Source of the DNA: Glycine soja | Taxonomy: Eukaryota > Streptophyta > Magnoliopsida > Fabales > Fabaceae | Assembly (NCBI RefSeq): GCF_004193775.1 | Contig: NC_041003.1 | Coordinates: 44,211,611 to 44,275,610 of the forward strand | Reading direction: 5' to 3' | DNA length: 64,000 nucleotides | Shown here: one piece after another, positions 41,055 to 54,000 of the stretch | Position numbering within the stretch: the stretch's first letter is position 1 | Layout of the letters: the number at the start of each line of letters is the position of its first letter | Position numbers and translations under genes: made by a program | Notes under the pieces: generated by a model | The model's input: the letters and a program-made list of their open reading frames with translations, nothing else | What the model was told of the DNA's origin: nothing | The model's database searches: none

Positions 41055-41447
41055 TTTCAACTCTTTCTTTGAATTCTATCTGTTACGCACTGCCAACATA
41101 AATAACATGTTCGTGGTATGCTCACGTTAAATAGTGCAAATATCACTCTAAAATTTTTGTTGTATCGTTAGGAATTGAAGAGAATGTCGGGGCTTACAAT
41201 AATAAGTACATGTTTTGAGTTTGACCCGTATTGTCACTGTGGAATCTGGTTTACCATTTCAGTGTGTGTTTAATTTTGATATTAAGTAAAATTGTTAATT
41301 AATTAGGAATTACTCTTAATATAGTTTTTAATTTAATTACTATTGCATTCTAATTAACATTTTATTTATCAATCATTTATAATTAATTAAAGTGTCGGTA
41401 ATGGATATCAATAGAGATTATTTTTTGAAAGTGCGGTATTAAAATCA
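41055..41447. other. upstream region of synthase A
   Basis: About 390 bases of non-coding DNA between the synthase A start codon and the hAT remnant. It must hold the synthase A promoter unless the transposon supplies it. No clear TATA box is seen. Confidence 0.4.
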
Positions 41448-42342
41448 CTATTCACTGGGTAAACAAACTCAGGTCCATAGACGGGCTTGCAATTCGCGCG
41501 GGTAACAGACTGTTTTTTTTAAATAGTCCATAATTATGCAATATTTTTGGGCCCTCCCTGCTTAACCCGGACTGTGTGGGTTTGGTCCCGGGGTCCGCAG
41601 GTTGCCTGCAAGCCCGCTTAATCCATGGTTTAAGAATTTCACCAACTACAGCACCTTGAGAATCCCGCTTAATTCAGATCTTTCATTGTTGGCTTGTGAT
41701 ATTTTAAGCATTCAAACTACAACCGGCTTCCGAATCAACATTTAGTATTGGCTCACAGGTGCTTAACAAATATCGAACTAGGCTTCTTGCTGACAACATG
41801 CAAGCCTTGATATGTACTAAAAATTGGTTACTAGGATTTGATGAGTAAGGTAAATAATGTGTAATAATTGTTGTCTTTTAATCACTTAACTTGAGTTGAT
41901 TCTAATATTTATTATTGTTTTGAGTTTTAGGAAAAGAAAATGAAGATGTGGAGATGGAGAAGACTCAAGTTACTTCAAATATGAAATCATTTGTTGTTGA
42001 AGATGTTTAAGTTTCATATTTTAGATTTATTGCTTGGATTTTCTTTTGTTAAGACATTATTTATTTTATTGATGTAATTAACCAATTGTTGATATTTTAT
42101 TTACATTTGTGTTGAACTTAATTTGATTGTGTTGCATTTTTGTTGGAAATCAGAATTCTTTTAAAACTAAGCTCGCGGATCGGTCCATTTGACTCGCGGG
42201 GTCCGCAGGACGAGGACGGATCAATTTATTAGGTTCTTGTAAGAATGCGGGGCGGGCTGGCTTGGTCCGCTGTCAATGTGAATTTATGCAGGCGAACCTT
42301 GCGCGGGATGGGCTAGCCCACTTACCCACCCCTACTGTTCAC
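41448..42342 (+). mobile_element. internally deleted hAT transposon with transposase C-terminus
   Basis: A reading frame at 41720-41845 encodes [20 protein letters not shown] followed by [20 protein letters not shown], the classic hAT C-terminal dimerisation motif. Just upstream, in other frames, is the LSLLACDIL piece; a short following exon-like piece near 41931-42010 ends in TAA. The flanks are GC-rich (GGGTCCGCAGG and GCGGGGCGGGC), contrasting with the AT-rich surroundings. Near-identical 8-base sequences, CTATTCAC (41448-41455) and CTGTTCAC (42335-42342), bracket the element and could be its target-site duplication. The inner ends TGGGTAA and (in complement) TAGGGGTGGGTAAGTGGGC are related. 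Most of the transposase is missing, so it is non-autonomous. Confidence 0.7.
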
Positions 42343-42423
42343 ATGGGTGTGAGTGTGGGGTCTGGGTAAGGAATTTTTCTGAAGTGCGGGTGGGTATAGG
42401 AACATGAACTATAGTACCTCTAC

Positions 42424-43015
42424 TCAAGATTATTAAACTTGAGAGTTTACGCAGACTCGTGAGAGTTTCATAGACTCAACTCGTAAACTCGTAAGAGTCT
42501 ACTTTGTATAAAAATAATAACAAAATATATATAAATAACATATTAATTAAAAATTTCAACAATATAATAAAGCAAAATAATAAATTATAAAGTTTAGAAT
42601 ATTTAAATAACCAAGTCTAGTAATAATACATCACTACTAGACAATAACTTGTAGAGGTTATAGTAGTGGTAGATCATTCCCATCGAGGGTTTGATGTTAT
42701 TAGAAAACAAGGATTTATTATTATTAAAGGTGAAAATTTGTATTTGAGAATAACACACTAAATAAAAGTATGTTGAATGCTAAACAGTTAGAAAACAATA
42801 AAAAATGACTTACATTTTGGTCTAATTTTTTTAACTTGCTAACTCGTTGACTAGGTGGTAAAGTCGAGAGTCTACTGAGTTTACTTAGAGTTTATAGAGT
42901 TTACCCAAGTCTACTAAAAAAATAATTTACTCAAGAGTCAACTCACAGAGGACAAGTGAACTCGTAAACTTGTAAGAGTTAGCGAGTTAACTCGAGAGTT
43001 TGATAACCATACTCA
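42424..43015. repeat. MITE-like element with 'GAGTTTACGAGTT' termini
   Basis: The left end (GATTATTAAACTTGAGAGTTT ... CGTAAACTCGTAAGAGTC) and the right end (AACTTGTAAGAGTTAGCGAG ... GAGAGTTTGATAACC) are imperfect inverted repeats about 590 bases apart, with an AT-rich non-coding core. The long, internally repetitive ends with many ACTCG/CGAGT words suggest a non-autonomous DNA element of a kind common in legume genomes. Confidence 0.5.
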
Positions 43016-44565
43016 AACTCGGTAGTGACACCAAGGAAGGTGGTCGACCCTTTTCCCTTGTCACTAGCCAGTCGACCTTTCAATAAAAGGAAAGCTAGAA
43101 AGTATATCTTTGCACATAAAGATCAAGATAAGGCTGCTCATATATTAAGATATGAAATAATCAAATAAGATACCATTAGATTCAATCTTACCTTGTTATA
43201 CTCAATTATCATTATTTAATTCATGAAATTAGGCCATGAATCTGATTTTGGGTGTGTTAGGATTAAGAGTAAAATAAGTTTGGACTCATGTTTAGTTACT
43301 CTCTAAAGATATCAAGCTTGTTTGAATATAAGATATAAGATATAAGTGTTTTTAAGATATTCTTTACGAGAAATATAATTTTTTTTTCCGTAGAAAAGCT
43401 CTCAAACTCATAAAGACTTTTAGCCTTGTATCTAAACATGTTAAATTTTGCTTGAAAACTCAGTTTTGGAGAAACAAGACTTGCGATACTTTTACAACCA
43501 ATAATCTAAACATGCATTAAATCGATCAACATTTTTGTTCTTTTAAAAAAGAAAACAATAATTTTTATCCTTAGAAGATTGTGAGTGTTTTGCACCGAAT
43601 ATAAAACTCGCATAGTGTAATACCTCAAACGAATCACACTAAAATAAGAGAGATCTAGAAGTTGTGTATGTATAAGATTATACAGTTAAAGATGACTTAA
43701 AAGAATTAATTTGTACTACATGTACTAACAAGATGCATACATTTTAAGAATAAAATATTTTAAGAATGACAATATGACATATCTATGGTATATTTTAAGC
43801 ATAATGTAAGAATGACAGTGTGATATGGAAAGTATACATCCGTTTCAGTTTCAGAGGGTAAATGATTGTATGTAGCAACTCAGAAGCCTACCCCCATCTC
43901 TAACATTCTAACCCAATTTGGAAATATTATTCAATATTGTAGCTGTTTGTGGAAGCTGAAGCTGAGGTATTGTTGACTAGTGAAATTTTGTCAGCCTCTG
44001 AAGTTGTACTATCCTGCTTGGATGTTGAATTTGTTGAATTCTTGAGGAATCATGTTTGCTGGCCATTCAAGCCAATTAATTAATAATTAAAACACATCTT
44101 TCAAGCCAAATTCTTCCATAACTACCAAGTATTGAGCAAGCATGATTGTCCATTGTAGACTAGGTAGGCTGAATAAATTCCAAATTCTGTTTACCCTTCA
44201 AACTTGCACAGTGCAGGACAATCAGAACAAAGGTATGAATGCATTCCTTCTTCACAGAACAGAAAGGAAAGATTAAAAAATGCAGGTGCTAGCCATTGGA
44301 AGCTTTAATTAAGGCATATTAATTGAAAAATTTTAGAAAAAAACTGATGAAAAGGATAAGAAAAAATATAAGAGCGATCAGAATAAATATAAGAATGAAT
44401 TCCTTCTCCATATGATAGCAAGAGGTAATTACACCCACCTATCTTTTTGGAAATTGCAAAATAAAAGAATAAATGTATTATCCAATGGATATTTTAATAA
44501 AGGCATGTTAAAGCAACCAAGTTCAGAATAGGAAAAGCAGTCATCACCTTTTTTCCTTCACTTTA
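43016..44565. other. intergenic between the MITE and synthase B
   Basis: No supported gene. The last several hundred bases, nearest 44566, are probably the 3' UTR of the minus-strand synthase B. A Ser/Thr-rich open stretch on the minus strand near 43927-44050 was considered and rejected. Confidence 0.45.
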
Positions 44566-47500
44566 TCATGGATGAGTGCTAGTTGTAGTTTCAAATTTTT
44601 CTTTAAACAAATTCCAAGCCTTCCTGACCTCATCCAACTGATCATTTGGTATGCTTGTGTGAGCATCCAGCTTCTCAATCCATTCATCCCAAGGAGATCT
44701 TGATGGGTCCAATAATTTTGAAACTTGAGGTAGCATAACTGATGTGTAAAAATCATCAACTGCCTTCTTAATTTCTTCTGATTTAACTATTGTCTGCATC
44801 TCAGGCCTTGTTATGTTTCCTGGTCGTGTTCTTATTGAGAATCTGTTTCCCCTTAATATCAGAGCTTCTGAAGGTGCAAGGGGTAGAATAATCCGCGAGA
44901 ACCTTGTCAGTGACAGCTTTATAATATCTTTTGGCAGTGCCTTGCGTTTTACTGCCACAGCTGTCCCAACCATTTTTCTTATCTGGTGAGTATAAAAAGT
45001 CAAATCATGATGCTTATGAAAAACAAGGCAACAAAATATATGTAATAGTAATACCAATTTAATTCAATACGAAAAAGGCAAGCAAAATGACAGTGGATGA
45101 ACTAATCTAAGGGTTGACAGATCGGGACATGTCTAAAACAAAAAAATAGAAGTTAGTATTGTCAAACATGATCATTACTGAATAACCAGATATTGTAACA
45201 AATGAAAAGGGTGATTTATTGCAATAGTATACATAAATTGATCATTGTCACAATATCAACAATCATATTAAGTATTCAAATAATTTCGCTGAAGTTTCCA
45301 ACGTGGAAATAAATTCAACTTGATTAAGTACTGTGGTGATAAATTGTTAGGATCAAAGGGAGTAAAATAATCCAGATTTTTCCCATAATTAATGTATAAA
45401 AAGTTTACAGCAAAATAGGCATGCTAGTTCTGTGCATGTGCTCCTTAATCCTGGAGTATTCTCTGTGGATAAAAAATTTAAGGAATGATATATGGGGAAA
45501 GAAAAATGAAATACCTGATGTAACATGAAGGACTCTCCCTGGATGGAGATCTCTATGTAATTATATCCCAGTGATGTTTCCAGTTTTCCACAGGAACACT
45601 GAAAAACTTTTCTGAAATGGGAAGCACTTAATCTGTCTGCTTCATCAGGTTCATATAACCATCTTGCACGAGCAACCAATCTAGAGTCTTGGTCATGCAA
45701 ACCATTTCCATTCTTATTGCTAGAGCCAACAACAGGTTCAGCAAAATGATGAGTTTCTGAAAACTTCTGGCTTTGGCACACTATATTTTCTGTATATGCC
45801 TCATCAGTTTCAGAGTTTTCTTCCCCGTCACTGTACTCACATTCAGACTCATATGACAAACCCTCCCTTGCTGATGTGCCACTCTTTGATGATGACTGCC
45901 TATTAGGAAATTGTTTCCTGTACTTGGACCTAGCCGTATAATTATGGAAAGGATGTATCCCCTATTAAAGGCAATAATAGATAGTAACTGACATCTAACA
46001 TCACAAATGCCAATATGCTCCAGCTAACCATGTCCGAAAACACCAGAGAAACAACACAAAATATCAGAAAATATGACCCTAATTTAGTCATAAATCTAAA
46101 ACTTATAGCACATTTCCAGGAAGTACAGTCATTCAGCATCCACGGCCTAACTAAAAAATCATGTACTTAAACTGATAACTGCAAGAGGAATAACCAGTTA
46201 ACATCTTGTTTGTGTAATCCTTTTATATTGACTTTTGGGTCTATACAATTTATTTGTTACAAAGACAATAATGTGATACATAAATACATGCATGAACCAT
46301 CCAAAATTAACTAATATCAAGAAAACAAAAAATGTTCATAACTGATGCAATTAGTAATTAAGAACCAAAATAAATGGAGGCTTTTGATGAAATGGATAGG
46401 GAGAGGGAAGACAAGAATACCACACCTCAAATACATTAAGAATATCATTGAACTCTGATATGTGGTAATCAACTTCATCGCTGAAATGGCTTTGAATACC
46501 AATAATTTCAGCAGGGAGGAGGTAGGAATACTTCCGCAAAATACATTCCTTCCTGGGATCAAAGCTCCTGGGTCCAAGACACAAAATCAAACAATTTGAG
46601 ACCACTACAGGACCAAAGAGCATCAGAAGCTTAGAAGTCTAGATTAAAAATTGAAATATAAATACACAGTACATTATCATTAAAAATTAAAATTTTCACA
46701 ACAGACGTAACACTTCAAGGATTACTCCATATTAAGAATAACAAGCAAGATTTCGCCTTACCTTTGTGAGGGCAAAATGCTAATAACTTTAATATCAAAG
46801 GGAAGATAGGAGTTAACATAATTTGCAAGGCCAAAGCCATAAGGGTCTCCGTTCCACGCATTTTCCGGGATTTCCATTTTAAAGGATATAATTGTAGCAA
46901 GAGAGTGAACCTAATATATACACAACAACAAATAAGATGGCATAAGCAATCACATCCTGGCCGCATGTGCACTAAAAATCAGAACAGCAATCAATACAAA
47001 TCAAAACAATGCAATCACAAATTACTCCTTTGTCAGTCCGGCTGCTTCTAGCCCATCCAATCTTCTGCAGATCCCCAAAATTACTTTCACGAATCCCACC
47101 AGCCTTGAATATGGCAGTTTCTAGTTCTTTTTCAATAGCTACATTTTTTTAAAATCCCAACACATTAAAAACAGACCATCCAATCTAACAATCAAGGTTT
47201 TAGAAAAGGCCAGCGGTCACAATTTCAGCCGCAACATCGATGCTTTTGGGGTTACCACACCGCAATTTCCCCCAACATCAATTATCGCGATGAAACGGTG
47301 ACCGTGACTGCAATTTAAAGCCTTGCTAACAATGCAGATTGAAACACATTTGTACTCTACAATATACCAGAAGAACAGACAATAATACTTCTATTCACTA
47401 ATGTGGAGACAACAGACTGAACAGAGTAACTGCTTCACAAATAATAAAAAGATTTAAAAATTAACAAGTTTTTACTAATTTTCATTATATCCAATTTTAA

Positions 47501-47901
47501 AAAAACTAATTTTCATTCCCCCAACAGGTTGGCATTTCTACAAACATCTTAGACTCCAAAAAACAATACTTGAAGCGTACTTGAGAGTGAATGTTCATCG
47601 TGCTGCATTTGGAGACCTGAATGAAGAGTGAACAAAAAAGATATTAGACATGAGACATAAGAGTATCTGTGTACAAGGATGCTGGGACTTTGAACAAAGA
47701 CAACAACAGCAAATGGGACCTACCTCGGTAATTGGTGCCAACATAGGCGACAAGCATAGCGACTTTTTTCTTACGAGAAGGTTGCCATGCCTGCGGAGAA
47801 GAGCAACAATGGAACCATGTCCTTCTCCTTCTCTTCCCTGTAATAAAGGGAGCTTTTTTTAGCAAAGGAAACAGTGGGGCTCGCATACACCATGTAGCCA
47901 T
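44566..47901 (-). CDS. TruA-type tRNA pseudouridine synthase, paralogue B
   Basis: Seven minus-strand exons (47724-47901, 47581-47616, 47026-47138, 46762-46910, 46426-46567, 45515-45961, 44566-44982) give 493 residues. Exons 2, 3, 4 and 7 have exactly the lengths of paralogue A (36, 113, 149, 417), proving tandem duplication. The active-site motif [12 protein letters not shown] is kept, with Asp107 as the predicted catalytic residue; so are [11 protein letters not shown] and [17 protein letters not shown]. The central acidic/Ser insertion in exon 6 differs strongly from A, and exon 5 is one codon shorter. The basic N-terminus ([20 protein letters not shown], then TGKRRRR) is unlike A's but also fits an organelle-targeting peptide. 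The first ATG at 47901 faces the TIC110 gene 471 bases away. The gene looks intact. Confidence 0.88.
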
Positions 47902-48372
47902 CTTCGCACTTCACAGCTCTGAGTAGAATGCCCCCAACAATTCAACAAGGACCCAATCAAGTCAAAGGATTTTTAAGAATAAAAACTACCTCTTCTTAAT
48001 TACTTGAGTAGATTTATTTTATTTTAAAAATAATTTTGATGTTTTTTTTAAGAAATAAATCTTATCTGTTTTTTATATAAACATTTGTTTTAAATTTACA
48101 CTAAAATTTCGAGACAAAATTAATTTTAGTCTGTAATGACCAAAGTCTATCATAATAGCAAAGAATGCCCACAAGTTTTAATTATTTCTCTATCACCCAC
48201 GTGTACCATTTAGCATTAACCCAACCCAACCCAACGCAAGAACAACGACGTTATCTACAATCTACAAAGAGGCTCTATCATCTTCTTCCTCTTTAGTTTT
48301 TTCGTTAAACCCTATAATAACAACCACTCCACTCTTCTCTACTCTCCGCAACCTTACGACGTCGTCTCAACC
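47902..48372. promoter_or_regulatory. shared head-to-head promoter interval of synthase B and TIC110
   Basis: Only 471 bases separate the two divergent start codons. A perfect G-box core, CACGTG, is at 48198-48203, within CCCACGTGTACC. A telo-box, AAACCCTA, is at 48307-48314, and a run of CCCAA repeats sits at about 48219-48235. The stretch next to TIC110 is CT-rich (48270-48350), as in many plant 5' leaders. No strong TATA box was seen on the TIC110 side. Light and growth responsiveness is an inference from the motifs. Confidence 0.55.
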
Positions 48373-50965
48373 ATGAACCCTTCCACACTCACCCCTTCCC
48401 ACACCCACCGTCCTCTCCTCCTACCCTCTCCCTTCCACACCAGACGGCGTCGTTTTAAAGTCTCCCTCCCTCGCTGTTCCTCCTCCTCCGCCGCCTCCTC
48501 CCCCCCTCCTCCGCCACCTCCGCCGCCGCAGCGACCGCCCAAGGACCTCAAGGGAATCGATGTCCTCGTCGACAAGCTCTCGCCGCCGGCCAGGCTCGCC
48601 ACCTCCGCCGTCATCGTCGCCGGCGCCGCGGCGGCCGGATACGGCCTCGGCTCCCGCTTCGGCGGAAGCCGCTACGCTGCGCTCGGTGGAGCTGTCGCCC
48701 TCGGCGCGGCCGGCGGTGCTGCGGCGTACGCTCTGAACGCGGCTGCTCCGCAAGTCGCCGCCGTGAATTTGCACAACTACGTCGCCGCGTTCGACGACCC
48801 TTCGAAGCTGAAGAAGGAAGAGATTGAGGCCATTGCGTCCAAGTTAGTTTTTAGTTTCAATTTCTAATAATAATAACTGTTCATTTTTTTTTCTTCGTTA
48901 ATTTGAGTGTTTGGTTTTGAAATGGTTAATTTTTCAGGTATGGTGTGAGCAAGCAAGATGAGGCATTCAAAACTGAGATTTGTCATATATATTCCGAGTG
49001 AGTGACAAATTATTATTATTGTTGTTGTTGTACTGGTAACGAGTTATTATTTGTTACTTGCATTTGTGTAGTGATAATGTGTTATGATGATTTGGCTGTT
49101 TAATTTTATAATTGAAAGATTGATTTGTGGTATAACGTGTTGTTCAGGTTTGTATCTTCTGTGCTTCCTCCTGGTGGTGAGGAACTTAAAGGTGATGAGG
49201 TTGATAGGATTGTCAGCTTCAAAAATTCTTTGGGAATTGATGACCCGGATGCTGCTGCTATGCACATGGAGGTATTTTTTGTGTTTGTTGTGTATATATA
49301 TACACCTGATTACCAGAGTAGATCGAGTGTGTATGTTTATTATGAGGAGTGAAAGCAGTTCCGTGTCTTACTGGTTTGGTGCTTGTTGACTCCCTAGATT
49401 GGGAGGAAATTTTTCAGGCAAAGGTTGGAAGTTGGGGATCGTGATGCTGATGTTGAGCAACGTCGGGTAAGTTTGTTGTGTTGTGATGTTATCTTAACTG
49501 ATTGGTTGCAAATTTGCAATAGCATCATGGGTTTTAGATGAATAATGGATACTTGGAGCTTGACCATTGTTAGAGTCTCCAGTGCAGGCATTTCAAAAGT
49601 TGATATATGTGTCAAATCTTGTATTTGGAGATGCATCGTCTTTCCTTCTACCTTGGAAGCGTGTATTCAAGGTCACCGATTCCCAGGTATTTATTTCTTA
49701 TTGGTTAACTGGTATGCCTAGCTTGTGCAACGTGATATTAATATGCAATTAGGATGAGAGATTTGGAGCATAGGTTTATGACTATTTATAGGCATTTGCT
49801 CAAAAAGGGAAGACCTAATTTGCTGCACAAAATGCATTTTGCCATGTTTGTGATCAGTGACATGCTGGCAGCATTTCTTAATAATTCTTATATGTTCTCA
49901 TTGTCATTTCTTATCTTAGTGTTTTTGTTATTTTTCATTTGACTAGTTAACTATAATCTATTTACCAGATTGAAGTAGCTGTACGTGACAATGCGCAGCG
50001 ATTGTTTGCTTCCAAGCTGAAATCAGTTGGCAGAGGTAATTGTGTAGTCAGTAATTCCTCTTGGTCCTTGTTTGCTCTTACTGTAACAAAGTTGATCAAC
50101 TAACTCACATTTACTCCTCGAGAAGTTGTCATAACTTCATACTAGTATATTACTGGAGAAATGATTGGAAATGATAATCTTGTTTTGTAATTGTGCATGC
50201 ATTTCTTATTAAATAAAGCCTTTAAATTTTGCTTGTACTCATCTAGTATGCTGGATTTTGTTCTGTAATTCTCTAGAATTACTATCATCCAAACTAACAA
50301 ATTCTTTCTATAGCAATTTTTAGAAGTTTTAAATCAGGTTTATTTCCTAAGTGTTAACCAATGATTTCTTGCCAGATATTGATGCAGAAAAACTTGTTGC
50401 ACTAAGAAAAGAACAACAATTATGTCGCCTTTCTGATGAGGTTCATTTTCATTATTTCTTCTTTCATAACTTTCAACTTCTCTGGGTTAAATCCCTGTCT
50501 TTGTCTTGCCATCAAATAGTTCCTTGGTATAGTATAATCTTTTTATTAATTAAAGGAAATTTTCATTGAAGCTTGCTGAGAACTTGTTTAGAGATCACAC
50601 AAGGAAATTGGTTGAGGAAAATATTTCAGAGGCAAATAGAATACTTAAATCTCGCACCAAAGCAGTGTAAGATTCATGGTTTTTCTAAGTATTCTTTTTT
50701 TTTAAGTATTAAATTTTGAATTCTGGGCATGTTTTTCTTGCCATTTGTTTCATTAGTGTTACTATTCATTTCTTAATTTTTACAAAAATAGAATTTGCCA
50801 TATCTGATCATCTGTAAGTTTCAGTCCTGGAGCTACGCAGGCAATTGCAGAGCTGGATAAGGTATTGGCATTTAATAATTTACTCATCTCATTTAAGAAT
50901 CATCCAGATGTGGATTGCTTTGCTCGTGGTGTTGGTCCAATTTCTTTAGTGGGTAAGTGTCTGTG

Positions 50966-51009
<44 letters not shown>

Positions 51010-54000
51010 ACATGTTCTTTTCTCTTTTTAATCTTAATTCTTGAAGTTTACCACAATTCATTTTTGGCATAGGTGGAGAGTATGATGGTGACAGAAAAAT
51101 AGAGGACTTGAAACTCCTTTACAGGGCATATGTTTCAGATGCTTTGTCTGGTGGGCGCATGGAAGATGATAAGGTAAATAACCAAGACAATTGGATATGA
51201 ACTGTGAACTTCTTAAGATGTGTTTTCTCAATATTCTAATATATTTTGAAGTTGAGTTTGGGTTAGTGTTTTCCAGATGTATGTAGTGATTGAATAGTAT
51301 ATTTTCTAAAAAAATTGGAGTATTCAGCAGCTATTTATATCATATTGGAGTATTCACTTCCCATGGGTATAATAGAGATTGAAACCTAGCAGTTTAGCCT
51401 TAGTTATTCTTTATTGTCTCTTATGTTTTATCTTTCTTTTTGATGTAGTACCAATTGCCAAATCATGATTGAACAGGCTGTTCAGTGCATGCTACCATAT
51501 CCATATTGCTCTTATTCTTATTTTTAATATTTCAGTTAGGGCAGTATATTATTTTCAGTACAAGGGTATTTGTTTACTGTATCAAGCCTAATGAATTTTC
51601 ACTTATTGAAGCATTTTTTAGTGTTATAAAACAATGTCCTGTCTCCTTGCTTAACACTAACAACTTAAAGCTTTTAGGTCAGGTGATTTGTTGACTGTTA
51701 AGATGTACTAGCATACGATTCCCCTTTGAATATAGTTGCATATGTTCTCTAATCTTCCTTTAATGAGTCAACATTCAGATAAGCAAAGACACAACAGTGT
51801 CTCGAAAACCATGATATCCATTACTAAAGAGTTCTTATTGATATAAGATATGAAACTTGATCTGTCAAAACACTTATTTTTTAATATAAAATAAAAAATA
51901 TATTTTAAATATATTTATTATTCGTTGCAGCTTGCTGCACTAAATCAGTTACGAAATATATTCGGACTGGGTAAACGTGAAGCCGAGGCCATTTCACTTG
52001 ATGTTACGTCGAAGGTATATCGCAAACGACTTGCACAGGCTGCTGCAGATGGTGAGTTAGAAATGGCAGATAGCAAAGCAGCCTTCCTTCAAAATCTATG
52101 TGATGAACTTCATTTTGATCCACAAAAGGCCAGTGAACTTCATGAAGGTAAAACTCGTCATGTTTTACAGTTAGTTGGAAGTTGACTATATTTGAGGCCT
52201 TTATTATTGAACACTTTATGTGCTGTCGGTTTTTATTTATGTGCAATTCTTAAATCTTAAGGTTGTAAAATGTAAACTTGTAAAACCCTTTCTACATGAT
52301 GTGACTTTTTTTTATATATATATTTAGTTATAACACAATCTAATGATAGTTTATTATTTTTAAGAAATTTATCGGCAAAAGCTTCAGAGATGTGTAGCTG
52401 ATGGGGAGCTCAATGAGGAGGATGTTGCTGCTTTGTTGAGGATGCGTGTAATGCTCTGCATACCGCAACAGATTGTTGAAGCAGCTCATTCAGATATCTG
52501 TGGCAGTTTGTTTGAAAAGGTAGTCAACGTTACTTTTTCCTATCTAATTGTTTGGTCCTTCATAAGTGTCAAATTAGTGAAATTACATATTTCTTGCTAT
52601 GCAGAAGTGCGGTCCATCCATGCACTGTAACAAACTGATAATGATAATATGAATACATGGATGAACACTAAAATTGCTTTACATATGAATATGGGTTCAA
52701 GATGATTATGGAACTATGGTTATCAAACTCATTCTACTTTCTATTTGAATATTGGTAGCATGAGAAGTTACAGCTGTCACATTTTAATGTGTTGATAAAC
52801 CTGATAATGCTTTCATTTACTGGTAGTGTGGAGATGGAGACCATGAATCTACTGCATTTTTTTTTATCTTACAGGAAAGATACACTGTTGTACTCTGTAC
52901 TCTGCATGCTAGGTTTTGTCTAGAATTTCTAAAATGTGTATCTATTGGAATTGTTACTTTCAACTGCTTGTAATTTATTTGGGCTTTGTCTTTTCAATTT
53001 GTAGACCTGTATCTACTTGCTATAAAATCTGTTTATTGGTTTGATTATCTTATATCAAAGTTGTACAAGTCTAGATTCTATAGTGCTTAGTTGATGACAG
53101 CGATATGTGAAGAAATGGGTCTGTTTTATTTTGATATATCATGAGTCTTGTTTCAATCTCCATCAAAGATGTTCAAAATTTTGTTGAGTTATTACTAATT
53201 CATGTTTCTCCTTTTATAGGTTGTCAAGGAGGCAATTGCATCAGGGGTTGATGGATATGATGCTGAAATCCAGAAATCAGTAAGAAAAGCAGCACATGGC
53301 CTGCGACTTACTAGGGAGGTTGCTATGTCTATTGCAAGCAAGGCGGTGAGTATCAAGTTATCAGAAACTCAATGGTGATTTATAAAGATTTGAATAGGTT
53401 TAAATTTCACTGAGGTTTTTTGGAATTATAGGTAAGGAAGATTTTTATTAATTACATAAAACGTGCCCGGGCAGCTGGAAATCGTACCGAGTCTGCAAAA
53501 GAACTGAAGAAGATGATAGCCTTCAACACCTTAGTTGTAACTAATTTGGTGGAGGACATTAAAGGGGAGTCAACTGATATTTCCTCTGAAGAACCTGTGA
53601 AAGAGGACATTACACAAACTGACGATGAAGAATGGGAATCACTTCAGACACTCAAGAAAATAAGACCAAATAAAGAACTTACGGAAAAGTTGGGAAAACC
53701 TGGTCAGACAGAAATTACTCTGAAAGATGATCTTCCTGAAAGGGATAGGACTGATCTTTACAAGACATACTTACTTTATTGTCTAACTGGTGAAGTGACA
53801 AGGGTTCCATTTGGTGCTCAGATCACTACTAAGAAGGATGATTCTGAGTATCTTCTTCTAAATCAGCTTGGTGGGATCCTGGGATTGAGTAGTCAAGAAA
53901 TAGTGGAAGTGCACAGGGGTCTAGCTGAGCAGGCTTTTAGGCAACAGGCTGAGGTAATTTTAGCCGATGGACAGTTGACAAAGGCCAGGGTGGAGCAGCT

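Noticed and set aside
43927..44050. Minus-strand Ser/Thr/Asn-rich open stretch, possible extra last exon of synthase B
   Set aside because: Synthase B already has a stop at the same place as paralogue A, no clear acceptor precedes the stretch, and low-complexity composition can leave it open by chance; it more likely lies in or after the 3' UTR.
48354..48774. Gly/Arg-rich open frames on the minus strand opposite TIC110 exon 1
   Set aside because: They are a by-product of the GC-rich first exon; the peptides are low-complexity and the plus strand is clearly the coding one.
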